Part shown: positions 11,703 to 22,130 of the stretch, in pieces | Numbering within the stretch: the first letter of the stretch is position 1 | How the letters are laid out: every line of letters begins with the position of its first letter | Source of the DNA: Humulus lupulus | Lineage: Eukaryota; Streptophyta; Magnoliopsida; Rosales; Cannabaceae | Assembly: GCF_963169125.1 (NCBI RefSeq) | Contig: NC_084796.1 | Span: 87,590,888 to 87,654,887, forward strand | Direction of reading: 5' to 3' | DNA length: 64,000 nt | Program-made: the position numbers and the translations under genes | The notes under the pieces: generated by a model | The model's database searches: none | The model's input: the letters and a program-made list of their open reading frames with translations, nothing else | What the model was told of the DNA's origin: nothing

Positions 11703-11996
11703 TCAGTGGTGAGGTTTGACATCCATGACGCTCTTGATCTTAGGAGCATAGAGCTGGTAAACCACGGCCTGCCTCTTAGCTATCTCCAGCTGAGCTTTTC
11801 CATCCGAATACGCAGACGCTACAGCAGAAGGCTCCTCCAGCTTCTGGGTTTGGCGGAAGGCGTCAACTGTACGGCGCTTCGTGTACTCTCGGATGTTGTA
11901 ATCGGTGAACTGCCGAGCCGTACGGAGAAGGGACCGGAATAGGGCGAGGATCTCCGCTCTCGTTGGTGCTGATGCAGATGCACACAAAGACGCCAT
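11703..11996 (-). CDS. ISD11: LYR-motif protein, ISD11/LYRM4 type, 97 aa
   Basis: A single uninterrupted frame of 97 codons on the minus strand. The start is the ATG at 11996-11994, giving the short N-terminus usual for the family. An upstream in-frame ATG (12077) would add 27 Ser-rich residues not expected in this family, so I did not use it. The LYR signature appears as LFR at residues 19-21, followed by the helical pattern of the family (ARQF at 27-30, RRTVDAFR at 41-48, QLY at 81-83). ISD11 binds and stabilises the mitochondrial cysteine desulfurase NFS1 and, with acyl-ACP, supports iron-sulfur cluster assembly in the matrix. It is small, and no clear presequence is visible. It lies tail to tail with the SNARE gene. 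In Arabidopsis the ISD11 gene (AT5G61220) is, as I recall, the neighbour of SNAP33 (AT5G61210), which supports both calls. Confidence 0.88.
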   Translation of the reverse strand: MASLCASASAPTRAEILALFRSLLRTARQFTDYNIREYTKRRTVDAFRQTQKLEEPSAVASAYSDGKAQLEIAKRQAVVYQLYAPKIKSVMDVKPHH

Positions 11997-12080
11997 TGTT
12001 GAGTTGAGAATAAGGGAAGAAGAAGAAGAAGAAATATGCTCTAGAAAGTTCTCTTCAACCTGAAAATGAAAAACCACAAA

Positions 12081-13574
12081 AAATTCCCAAAAAAATATTA
12101 ATCGGATATCAAATTCTGAGCAAAAATCTCAATCTCAAACCAAAAATAAAAATAAAAACCTTAATTCGTTCCAACAAGATAGTGCTGCCCGATTGATATT
12201 GTGTGGCTAATGAAGAAAGGGAGTTGGGGCTTTGGCAGTAGTTGGACTTAATATTCTGCCCAACTGATGATATTCGTGCACTTGGGGCTCCTTTTTTGGC
12301 GTGGATTGGGAGAAAAAGAAGATCTAAGGAGAAAATATATGTGTTTAGTTTTAGCTTTTAATTTAATTTTAATATGATTTTTTACTTTTTTTAATTAGTA
12401 ATTTAATCAAAATGAGGTGATAAAAAAATTGAAAATTTAGACAATAATGATACACCATGGAGAAAGAAACACCTAAAATTGAAGCCAAAAAAATTCCCAC
12501 CACTAGTCTACTTGAAAATGAAAAGAAATTAATAAGTTACCAAAATATAATTCTCATGTATAATAATAAGGGAAAATACCATTTCGCATCATCTATTGTG
12601 CAAAAGTTATCTATCAAACTCTCTGTTTTGTAAAATGATAATTTAGACTTTGCTTTTTGAAAAATGGAACAAAACAATACCCTGAGTTCAATTTTGATCA
12701 TAATAATATCAAATATGACCAAAATGTTGAGATTGATTAAATATAATGATTAAGTAGTCTTACATAAAATGATGTAAAAACTTAACAATTTTTTACTTAA
12801 GTTGAAAAATAAAATGAGATTTTGTTGTAGGCATCTATAATTGAGTTTTATGGGTCTAAAGTGATACAATGAGATATCTAAATCTGCCTAAAAAGTTTGG
12901 GAGCATTTTGATGTGTTTAAGGTCACTTTTGAGATGTTAGACCTGTCTATCAGTCGTTTCATCACCTAAAGCTTGAAACCTAGACGAAACGTTGCAGGAA
13001 ATGTTGCAGGCGATATAGTTAGGTGTTGCAGCGCTTGACAGGTCCATACAATTACGTGTTTTTAGCTTCAAATTATGTGTTGAAAAGCTCTAATCATGTT
13101 GGTTAGACTTAATGACGATGCATACACTATAAATAAGAGTTATTAGAGTTGTAATGATTTGATCACACTTTTCAACTCTCTCTCTAACCTCTTTCTTTCT
13201 CTAGCTCTCAAAGATCATAAGTTTTCTCCATGAATTGCTTAACTTGTGTGAGTTTCAAAGACTTGTTTAATCCCATTTTTCATTCCATTTTGGTGAAGCT
13301 TCAAGCAACTTTGGGAATGCTTGGAATAGAGATTTTGGCCAGCAATATACTTATTGTGCAATCTTAGGTTTCCAAAACAAATGTTGTATCTCTCTAAAAC
13401 CCTAACTTTGTAATTGTAATATTGTTGTTATTTCTTCATTTAATCGTATTTATTATTGTTAATATTAATGATTAAATGTATCTAAATTCATGTTATAATT
13501 ATTTAATTACTTTATCTTTGATTAACAAGATTTACATTCATACTTTGAATATGGTTCTTAATTATTCTCTAAGA
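12081..13574. other. Upstream region of the ISD11-type gene and AT-rich intergenic DNA
   Basis: The ISD11 promoter lies at about 12080-12330. A stretch at 12560-12720 resembles degenerate plant transposon DNA. From about 12823 the sequence has an LTR-like look: it starts TGTTGTAG and has a TATA box CACTATAAATAAG near 13127 followed by a CT-rich stretch. I could not match ends or a target duplication. No gene is supported. Confidence 0.4.
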
Positions 13575-13579
13575 TTTGT

Positions 13580-14019
13580 TGTTGACCCTAATTTTGGCCA
13601 GCTGACACGGAGTCAAATATGCTTGATGTGGACAAATGCGTTGAAATGAATGTGATGACAAAAACAATAAAGCACACAAGAGTTTATAGTGGTTCGGCCC
13701 CAGAATCTGGTAACAACCTACGTCCACTTGAACTGTTATTGATATAGGATTCAAAGGAGTGATCAAAGAACTAGGGTTCAATGAGTTTCACAAACCTCTG
13801 AAGAACAAAACAATATATCAAATATGATAACTCTAATCTCAGATAATTAGAAAGCCAAAAGTCCCCTTTCCTTGAGCTATCTTTCTCTATTTATAGGCTC
13901 AAGGAAGATTACATTAATTTGTTACAGATATTCTTTCCTAAATAATTGGATATTCAGGAAATCATGGGAGATAATTTCGAATTCGATCATAACTGCATAA
14001 GATTTTCTCTGTATATAGT
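13580..14019 (-). repeat. 3' LTR of element 2, left fragment
   Basis: Begins TGTTGACCCT and matches 59821-60260 of the other LTR. It is interrupted at 14019/14020 by element 3; its last five bases, ATAGT, are one copy of the element 3 target duplication. Small minus-strand ORFs here are LTR sequence, not genes. Confidence 0.92.
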
Positions 14020-14765
14020 CGTACGCCCTGGTTTTCCCACGGGATGATTAGCAATCCGAGCTGCTGACTAATCGTAGTTATCTCATGAACTCCCCTGAAA
14101 CCGGAGCTTCTGTCATTAGCTCGAGGAAGCCCAAAGGCTCGCCTCCATTGTCCAAGACTGGAGGAGGCCCTCTGAAGGCCGAAGGTCGAGTCCAGCATGC
14201 AGCTCGCGGTACGAGCTGAACATGGAGCTATGACCCCTTGAGAAGTAAACACACGCAAGGTAAACGTGCATATATCAGGCATCACGTGTCTGATATCCCC
14301 CTGACTTCTCGGACACGCAGCAGGAACGTGCGTGTTCAGACACCCACGGTGGGGTTGGGCCGTGTGGCCCATTACTTCCTTGCCTATTGATTTGACCATA
14401 CTTATGTGTCAGGTTTAGGAATTAATCATGAATGTCACAGAATTGATACGACAAGTAAGAAGGTCACGGGATGACCTCCCTACCAACTTCCAGGTGCCTT
14501 CTCCTATAAATATGGAGACCCTGGGAGTTGATAGGGGTTGGAAAAATAATCCCTTGTAAGAAATACTTTGTAACAAAATACTCAGTATAGATCAATAATA
14601 TTGACTAGTGGAGTAAAAGGATTTTAACCTTCGAACCACTTAAAAACCGTTTCTTGAGTCACCCCTTTCGTCCCCTAAGATCATACATCTATTTCGGTTC
14701 ACATTTAGCACTAATCCTTTTCTCTCATTCTCTTAATTACCTGTTGGCGAAGAACCGCGTCAACA
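14020..14765 (+). repeat. 5' LTR of element 3
   Basis: Ends GCGTCAACA. The TATA box CCTATAAATATGG is at 14503-14515 and would drive gag-pol. The right copy is of identical length. Confidence 0.93.
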
Positions 14766-14768
14766 GTT

Positions 14769-14786
14769 TGGTGCTTTCGTTGAAAG
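14769..14786 (+). promoter_or_regulatory. Primer binding site of element 3
   Basis: TGGTGCTTTCGTTGAAAG follows the LTR after three bases. It starts with TGG, as needed to pair with a tRNA 3'-CCA end. Elements 2 and 6 have nearly the same site. I do not assign the tRNA. Confidence 0.7.
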
Positions 14787-14820
14787 CAAGTTCGATTAGT
14801 GCTACTGCAAACATCCAACT

Positions 14821-17322
14821 ATGGTGACTACACGGTCCAGGCATGGCAACGAGACAGAACAACATGATGGGCAGGAGGCTCATCATACTACCATCCCTGA
14901 TGAACAAATTCCTGAAGTCCAGCAGCGGCCAGGAAAACAGCCGGCGGGCCAAGATGATACCGGTAGTTCGGCGCCTCGGCCACCTAATCCGAACCCATGC
15001 TATTATACTGCGGTGGAGATGGAGAACGCTCAACTGAGGAGCCAGTTAGCAACGGCCAGCCAGCAAATCAAGGATATCTTGGCCCGACTACCCCCTCTCA
15101 TAACCGACGCTAACGTTGGAGAGAGGCAAGGTGAGGCTCCTAAGTCTCACCGGGGTAACCGGTCCAGGTATAGCCGGTCGAATAGACTTCCAACAGCCAA
15201 CTCCACCCCTTCATCACACCATCGAGAGGCAGACTTCGGGGAAGTGCCTAGGACCAGACAACAAAAATACAGCCGTTCGGTTAGGACATCAACTCCTAGC
15301 TCTCAGCCATCCTCGAGGACGCCCAGAGGAGCTCGAGGAAATTCCCGAAGAAGATCCGGGGAGGGCTTGCGACGACAGCCCGTCCCCAACGACCGTCTTG
15401 TGCCTCGTCCAGATCGCCCGGCGCAGGACCAGCAGGCTGGCAGGGCCGAAAGGCCCCCACCAAACTTGATCCGTCCAGACGGAACTAGGATCGCCTCTCC
15501 AGTCAGGCATCCTCCATCTCGGATCAGATATCCGTCTCCTCCTCGGCCAGTCCGGGACATCCCAGCCTATGGGAGTAGTAGGAGAAACCCACCGTTTGCT
15601 GGACCTTCCTGGCGTAGCGGGGCGCCAGGGGAAAACTCAGATCGTCACCACCGAAGGCGGACTCCAAGCCTATCTAGTAGAAGCCACTGGACCGGCAGTC
15701 GCCGGAGTGATCTCTCTAGGGGAGACCTGCGTCAGCGGTTAAGTTCGGCACAAAGTCACCAGAGAACCCAGGGAGGTGACCTGCGAGATCGCCTCAACTC
15801 TCACAGAGAAGACCGAGCTGGAAGTGGTGGCCAGGCTCGTTTAGGGGGGGTCCTGTCCGAAATACGCAATGGAGGGAATGTCCCAAATAACCTATATCAA
15901 GATAGGAGGGGCAATAACCCACCAAATGTGTATAATGGATCCGGAGCTGTTGAACAGCCCCGGAATAACCAAGGACATCAGGACCAAACCCTCGAGTGCC
16001 TGACCCAGATGGAGGAGCTGATGAGGAAACTTCTATCAGAAAAAGAAAAAGACGAATATGATTCAGGGGACGAGATGGAACTCTTCGCCCCCAACATAGC
16101 AGCGACGACATACCCTTCTGGTTTCCGTATGCCTCACCTGTCAAAGTTCAACGGGGACGGAGACCCCTCAGACCATTTAGGGATGTTCAACACCCTAATG
16201 ATGGCCCATAACATTGGCCCGGAGCTGAGATGCTTGATCTTCCCCTCCACGCTTACTGGACCCGCCAGACAGTGGTTCAAGCAAAGTAAAAGACAATCAA
16301 TCAGCTCCTGGAAGGCCTTCTCAGCCGACTTCAAAAGGGCATTCCGAGCCTCTCAGGCCGCCCGTGTTCAGGCCGGCTCCCTGGCCAACGTGAGACAGCA
16401 GCCCGGTGAGACTCTGAAGGCCTACCTGAGCAGATTCGCAAACGTCGCCGCTCGAGCTAGAGACGCGGATGATAGCTCTAAGGTCATGGCCATGAGAACC
16501 GGAATCCTTATCGGAGGAGACCTATGGAAGGATATACAGAGGAAGGGAGTTAGCTCGGTCAACGAATTCCTTAACAGGGCCTAAGAGTGGATAAACTTGG
16601 AAGAAGCCGAGGCCTCAGCTGCGGGAACCAGCCAGGTTCCCGATCAGCCTGCGGGGATAGGGGCGGAGGTTGCGGCAACAACCTCGAACGTCGCACAGAG
16701 CAACCAGCCCGGTGGAGGCAAGAGAAAGGGCAATGGCGAAAACAGTCAGCACGGCCAAAAGAAGAATAAGTCCATAGATAAGTTTAAGCCCGTCTTCACG
16801 ACATATACCAAGCTCACTCAGTCCAGAGAGAGTATCTTCTTGGCCAACTCTACTCGGGTCTCCTGGAAGAGGCCGGAGCCATTGAAGCACCACAAGGGAA
16901 AGAGAGACACTTCCAAATTTTGCCGTTTTCATAACGATGTGGGCCACAATACCGACGATTGTAGGCATTTAAAAGATGAGATCGAGACTCTCATCCGAGC
17001 TGGTCCCTTGGCGCAATACTCGCGTAACCAGGTCCCAGCGAGTCGACCTACTCCAGAGGTCCCAGCCAGTCAGCCCGGGTCCCGGGTAGATCAGGACGTC
17101 CCTCCTCCCGTGGTCGGAGGAGAGATATCCACCATATCGGGAGGTCCACACATGGCTGGCACAAGCAGAGGTTCCCAGAAGAGATACGTGAATGAACTAA
17201 AGGCTCATAACGGAGTGGAGTTCGTCTCGGAGCAGCGTCAGTCAAAACAACAGCGATTGGAAAGACAACCGATCATTTTCACGGAAGGAAGATGCAGGCC
17301 ATGTCCAGTTCCCTCACAATGA
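14821..17322 (+). pseudogene. gag of element 3, with one nonsense codon and a frameshift at its end
   Basis: The ATG at 14821 opens a 587-codon frame. Residues 1-430 are low-complexity, Arg/Ser/Pro-rich. About residues 435-587 are the retrotransposon gag core (MPHLSKFNGDGDP, then ARQWF and QQPGETLKAYLSRF). A TAA at 16582-16584 stands where sister elements continue with the arginine-alanine-x-tryptophan-like stretch, so it is a premature stop (one step from CAA). The same frame continues at 16585-17322 and holds a knuckle of the form C-x2-H-x4-H-x4-C (residues 109-122 counted from the Met at 16597). A one-base insertion near 17285-17292 then throws the frame before protease. Gag forms the particle and binds RNA; this copy could not make full Gag-Pol. 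Confidence 0.88.
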
Positions 17323-17326
17323 TCCC

Positions 17327-17773
17327 TTGGTTGTAGCAGTCCAGCTCGCCAACCGGAGAGTGAGAAGGGTGCTAATAGACAACGAGAGTTCGGTGATCCT
17401 TTTCTTCCGATCCACTTTAGAGAAGATGGGTCTGACTGTCGCCGATCTAAAGGCAACCTCCATGATGCTGTATGGTTTTTCGGGAGAAGGATCAGCAGCG
17501 ATAGGGACGATCGAGCTGGTGATCACCCTAGGAGAAGAATCTCAAACAGTATCCAAACTACTCGAATTCGTGGTCATAGACTGCTCCGCTGCTTACAACG
17601 CCATTTTGGGCCGACCCACGCTCATAGCTTTCGAGGCCATCACTTCCATCTGACACCTCGCCATGAAGTTCCCCACCTCGACGGGAATCTGCACGATCCA
17701 GGGGGATCAGCTCGCTGCCAGGGAATGCTACAGCATTTCCATGAAGGGAAAATCTAAACCCAGGTAGCTGGCT
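17327..17773 (+). pseudogene. Aspartic protease region of element 3, broken
   Basis: The frame holds the retropepsin-like block, but the active-site triplet DTG/DNG reads D-N-E (17378-17386), a Gly-to-Glu change (one G-to-A step) that should abolish catalysis. The second hallmark, the hydrophobic AYNAILGRP, is present. In-frame stops follow: TGA at 17651-17653 (Trp in elements 2 and 6) and TAG at 17765-17767. The protease would cut Gag-Pol during particle maturation. Confidence 0.82.
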
Positions 17774-19387
17774 ATGGCCATTCTGAGTGAAGAGGAATCC
17801 CAGGAACCCTTGGCGGCTCCTGAGATTGAAAAACCTCAAAACGCCAAAGGGGAAATTGTCTCCTTGGGTGAGGACATTGACCCCCGGGTAGGCGAAGACA
17901 GATCCGAGCTCCAGGCTATTGAGGAGCTCGAGGAGGTGAACCTTGATCCACAAAATCCATCACGGATGGTCAAGCTCGGGAAAAACCTCTGTAGCAAGAG
18001 GAAGACAGAGCTGATTACGTTTCTGCGGGCTAACTTAGATGTATTTGCCTGGTCCCACGAGGACATGGTGGGAATTAGCCCGAGTGTCATCATGCACACG
18101 CTCCATCTGGACAAAAGCGTTCCTGCCAAGTCTCAGAAGCAAAGACGTTTAGGAACAACCCGAGCTGAAGCCCTAGAAGAAGAAGTGACCCGACTCAAAA
18201 AATGTGGCTTTATCTGTGAAGCCAAGTTTCCAATCTGGGTCGCCAACCCCGTGCTAGTTCCAAAGCCCAACGGAAAGTGGCGAACCTGCATTGACTTCTC
18301 CGACCTGAATAAAGCCTGCCCCAAGGATTGTTTTCCATTACCAAGGATCGATCAGCTGGTGGATGCCACGGCGGGGCACGAGCTCATGTCCTTTATGGAC
18401 GCGTACTCGGGCTACAATCAGATCGCGATGAATCCAGCGGACCAAGAACACACCAGCTTCATGACCCCGACTAATGTCTATTGCTACAAGGTCATGCCTT
18501 TCGGTCTGAAGAACGCCGGAGCTACCTACCAAAGATTAGTAAACAGAATGTTCGCGGACCAGATCAGGAAAAACATGGAAGTGTACGTTGATGACATGCT
18601 AGTCAAGTCAAAGACTGCCGACAACCATGTTTCCGACCTGGAAGAATGTTTTAAAATATTACGAGAATACGGCATGAGGCTCAATCCCCAGAAATGCACT
18701 TTTGGAGTCGCGTCAGGAAAATTCCTGGGGTTTATAGTCAATACACGAGGAATCGAGGCAAACCCCGACAAGATTAGGTCACTGCTCGAGCTTCCTTCGC
18801 CTAGGTCGCGGAAAGATGTCCAGGGCTTGACAGGGAGAGTGGCCGCACTGAACCGGTTTATTTCCAAGTCAACCAATAAGTGTTTGCCCTTCTACAACCT
18901 GCTCCGAGGAAACAAGAAGTTTGAATGGACAGTAGAGTGCGAAAGCGCATTCCTCGACCTGAAGGCGCATCTGGCTGAACCACCCGTATTATCCAAGCCC
19001 AAGGCAGGCGAGCCTCTTTTTCTCTACCAAGCTGTCACTGAGGATGCAGCTAGCGCCGTACTGGTACGAGAAGAGGACCAAGCTCAGAAGCCAGTCTACT
19101 ACATCAGCAAGAGACTTCTCGGGGCAGAATCACGATACCCACTTATGGAAAAATTGGCGTTCTGCCTGATCACGGCCTCGCGAAAGCTCAGGCCGTACTT
19201 CCAATCCCACTCAGTGCACGTCATGACCGATCAGCCTCTAAGGCAGGTTATGCAAAAACCTGAAGCATCGGGACGTTTGTTAAAATGGGCGGTCGAGCTC
19301 AGTCAGTTCGAGATTTTCTACAACCCACGAACTGCTGTAAAAAGTCAGGCCCTCGCCGATTTCGTGGCAGAATGCACGGGATTCTAG
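17774..19387 (+). pseudogene. Reverse transcriptase and first RNase H region of element 3 pol
   Basis: An open stretch of 537 codons, part of the longer pol frame rather than a gene with its own start. The RT shows the fingers motif (WRTCIDFSDLNKACPKD), the palm block SFMDAYSGYNQI, and the catalytic YVDD (YVDDMLVKSK, near codon 275). It is followed by the thumb/connection (LTGRVAALNRFISKS) and an RNase H-like region ending in ALADFVAE. The catalytic residues I can see look intact. It stops at TAG 19385-19387, with a further TAA at 19427-19429, both in frame with the next segment, so the polyprotein is interrupted twice here. Confidence 0.88.
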
Positions 19388-19432
19388 GAGAATCCAGCGG
19401 AGGACTCATCTCAGCTCTCCTCGCCCTAATCG

Positions 19433-21150
19433 TTGTGGAAGATCTTTGTAGATGGTTCATCCAACGAGAACGGCTCCGGGGCCGGAATCATTCTGATATC
19501 CCCCGAGGGACATAGATTCCACTCGGCGCTAAGGTTCGGGTTCAAGGCCTCCAACAACGAGGCGGAATACGAAGCTTTGCTGGCCAGCCTAAGGATAGCC
19601 AGGGAGTTAAAGGCGAGCTCCGTCCAGTGCTTCAGTGACTCCCAGCTCGTGGTGAACCAGGTCCTGGGCGAATATCAGGCACGGGGACCCAAGATGGCCG
19701 CCTATCTGGCAAAGGTAAAAGCTGAGCTGTCTGCATTTGAGCGAGGATCGATCGAACAGATACCTCGGGAGCAGAACACTAATGCAGATGCTCTTGCCAA
19801 GCTCGCCACTTCGGGAGAGACGGAGACCTTGGGATTGGTGCCGATAGAATTCTTGGAACAACCAAGTATAGAAGGAGATCGGGCGGAGGTCGAAATGATT
19901 GACGCTAGGCCGACCTGGATGACCCCCATTCTTGGGTATCTCGTCGAGGGCACGCTGCCTGAAGGACGTAACGACGCACGACGAATCTTGTATCAAGCTC
20001 TGAGATATACGCTGGTCGATGGGGTGTTGTACCGACGTGGGCATTCCCTACCTCTCCTCCGGTGCGTTCATCCGAATGAAGCAAAGGCCATCCTGCAGGA
20101 AGTTCACGAAGGATTCTGCAGAGACCACACTAGGGGGCAGAGCCTGGCCTTAAAAGTTCTCAGGCAAGGGTATTACTGGCCGACTCTATCCAAAGACTCG
20201 ATCTCATACGTGAAGAGCTGCGACAAGTGCCAGCGATTCGCTGCGGTTACCCGAGCTCCTCCAGTCGAGCTAAAAATGATCTCGGCCCTTTGGCCGTTTG
20301 CCGTTTGGGGAATAGACTTAGTAGGCGCCCTGCCCACTGGAAAGGGCGGGGTCCGTTACGCCGTGGTAGCCATCGACTACTTTACCAAGTGGGCTGAGGC
20401 AGAGCCGTTGGCAACAATCACGTCCAAAAAGGTGCTTGAATTCGTGGTTAAAAGCATCATCTGTCGCTTCGGCCTGCCCAAGAAGATCGTCTCCGATAAC
20501 GGCATTCAGTTCGACAGCGACCTGTTCACCGAGTTCTGTGACAAACATGGGATTGTGAAAAGTTTCTCCTCCGTGGCCTATCATCAGGCTAATGGCCAGG
20601 TCGAAGTTGTCAACAAGACTTTAAAGGCGAGCCTCAAGAAAAGATTAGATGAAGCGAAAGGGGTCTGGCCAGAACAGCTCCCCCAGGTCCTATGGGCATA
20701 CCGGACCTCGCATCGAACTCCTACGGGTCATACTCCCTTTTCTTTAACTTTTGGGAGTGAGGCAGTCCTCCCCGTGGAGATAAAGGTTCTTTCGCATAGA
20801 GTCCAACCTTACGACCAAGATCGAAACCACGAGCTCTTGTGCCATTCCCTCGATCTGGTTGAGGAAAGGCGGGAGGATTAGCAACTTCAGCTCGCCCATT
20901 ATCAGCAGAAAATCGCCCGCTACTTCAACCCCAAGGTTAAAAAATGCACCTTTAGCGTAGGCGACTTGGTCCTGAGAAGAGTTTCCTCGCCGAAAAAGAT
21001 CCCAAAGACGGAGTTTTGGGACCAAACTGGGAAGGACCATACCAGGTCATCGAAGTCATCAAGGAGGGAACTTATAAGCTAGCGCGACTTGAGGGAGGGG
21101 CGGTCCCGCGAACTTGGAATGCCGTCCACTTAAAGAGATATTACCAATGA
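19433..21150 (+). pseudogene. Second (archaeal-type) RNase H and integrase of element 3 pol
   Basis: The open part is 19433-20881. It starts with the RNase H block WKIFVDGSSNENGSGAG and SNNEAEYEALLASL, the extra RNase H characteristic of Tat elements. Then comes the integrase zinc finger (H-x-H ... CDKC) and the D,D-35-E core: WGIDLVG, SDNGIQFDSDLF, and ANGQVEVVNKTL, where the catalytic Glu is present. TAG at 20879-20881 interrupts the frame. The C-terminal part continues to a natural stop at 21148-21150 but has lost one T near 20983. Integrase joins cDNA ends to the host genome; this copy could not. Confidence 0.87.
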
Positions 21151-21276
21151 TTTACTTGTAAGGCCTGAAAGGCCACTTCTTATGTATTAATGAAAATCAA
21201 CTTTTTATGCATATTTGCAAGTGTAATATAAAGTAACCACGAAAGACCCTTTCCCAGTTACTTGGGGGGCACATGG

Positions 21277-21980
21277 TACCTGGATATAACCAGGTCTCCT
21301 TAACGACTTAGATGTTGATTCTTATCGATTGACCGTGGTTTTCTCAAAAACGCGGGATATTGATAAGGGTTAACACTAACTAAGTCCTATCCTGGTTTTA
21401 ACCGGGTCATAAAACTTAGAAGTTGATTTAAATCTATTGATCGTTGTTCTTATTAAAGAGCTCAAGATATGGATAAAAGTTAACACGAACTAAGTTTTTC
21501 AAATTAAGTTCCTGGTTTTAACCGGGTCATAAAACTTAGAAGTTGATTTAAATCTATTGATCGTTGTTCTTATTAAAGAGCTCGAGATATGGATAAAAGT
21601 TAACACGAACTAAGTTTTTCAAATTAAGTTCTTGGTTTTAACCGGGTCATAAAACTTAGAAGTTGATTTAAATCTATTGATCGTTGTTCTTATTAAAGAG
21701 CTCGAGATATGGATAAAAGTTAACACGAACTAAGTTTTTCAAATTAAGTTCCTGGTTTTAACCGGGTCATAAAACTTAGAAGTTGATTTAAATCTATTGA
21801 TCATTGTTCTTATTAAAGAGCTCGAGATATGGATAAAAGTTAACACGAACTAAGTTTTTCAAATTAAGTTCCTGGTTTTAACCGGGTCATAAAACTTAGA
21901 AGTTGATTTAAATCTACTGATCGTTGTTCTTATTAAAGAACTCGAGATATGGATAAAAATTAACACGAACTAAGTTTTTC
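21277..21980. repeat. Tandem array of 120-bp units in the element 3 3' region
   Basis: Five near-identical units start at 21391, 21511, 21631, 21751 and 21871 (period exactly 120), each opening CCTGGTTTTAACCGGGTCAT. A sixth, diverged unit of about 114 bp precedes them from 21277. Units differ by only a few bases, so the array expanded or was homogenised recently relative to the diverged unit. It lies between the ends of pol (plus) and the antisense gene (minus). There are no spacers between unique sequences, so it is not a CRISPR. Confidence 0.92.
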
Positions 21981-22130
21981 AATAAATTATAACCGAAATG
22001 CTTAAAAGCATAAAAGAGCGTAAATTAAAAATGTTAAAGCAAATTGTCTCGAGGTGAAAACACCTTATGCGAAAGTTACAAAAAAAAAAAAAAACTTAAA
22101 AATGTTCAAGGGCCACAGGGAAAGAACGCC

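Noticed and set aside
11997..12077. Longer N-terminus for the ISD11-type protein from the ATG at 12077
   Set aside because: The extra 27 residues are Ser-rich and outside the family pattern; the inner ATG gives the usual length.
12823..13579. Possible solo LTR (TGTTGTAG start, TATA box near 13127) continuing past the nest to TCTCAACA at 60479
   Set aside because: The flanks GATTT and CAAAA do not match, so no target duplication supports it.
13962..14399. Minus-strand ORF of 145 codons and its twin at 25501-26136
   Set aside because: Both are antisense readings of the element 3 LTR (the second also of its flank) and have no family features.
15794..16144. Minus-strand ORFs inside gag and pol of elements 2, 3 and 6, and plus-strand ORFs across minus-strand genes (for example 46169-46927, 57679-58278)
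   Set aside because: They mirror strongly coding frames on the other strand and recur only because the coding sequence is conserved.
21277..21980. Regular array that might suggest a CRISPR
   Set aside because: Units are 120 bp, contiguous and without unique spacers, and they lie within a plant retrotransposon.
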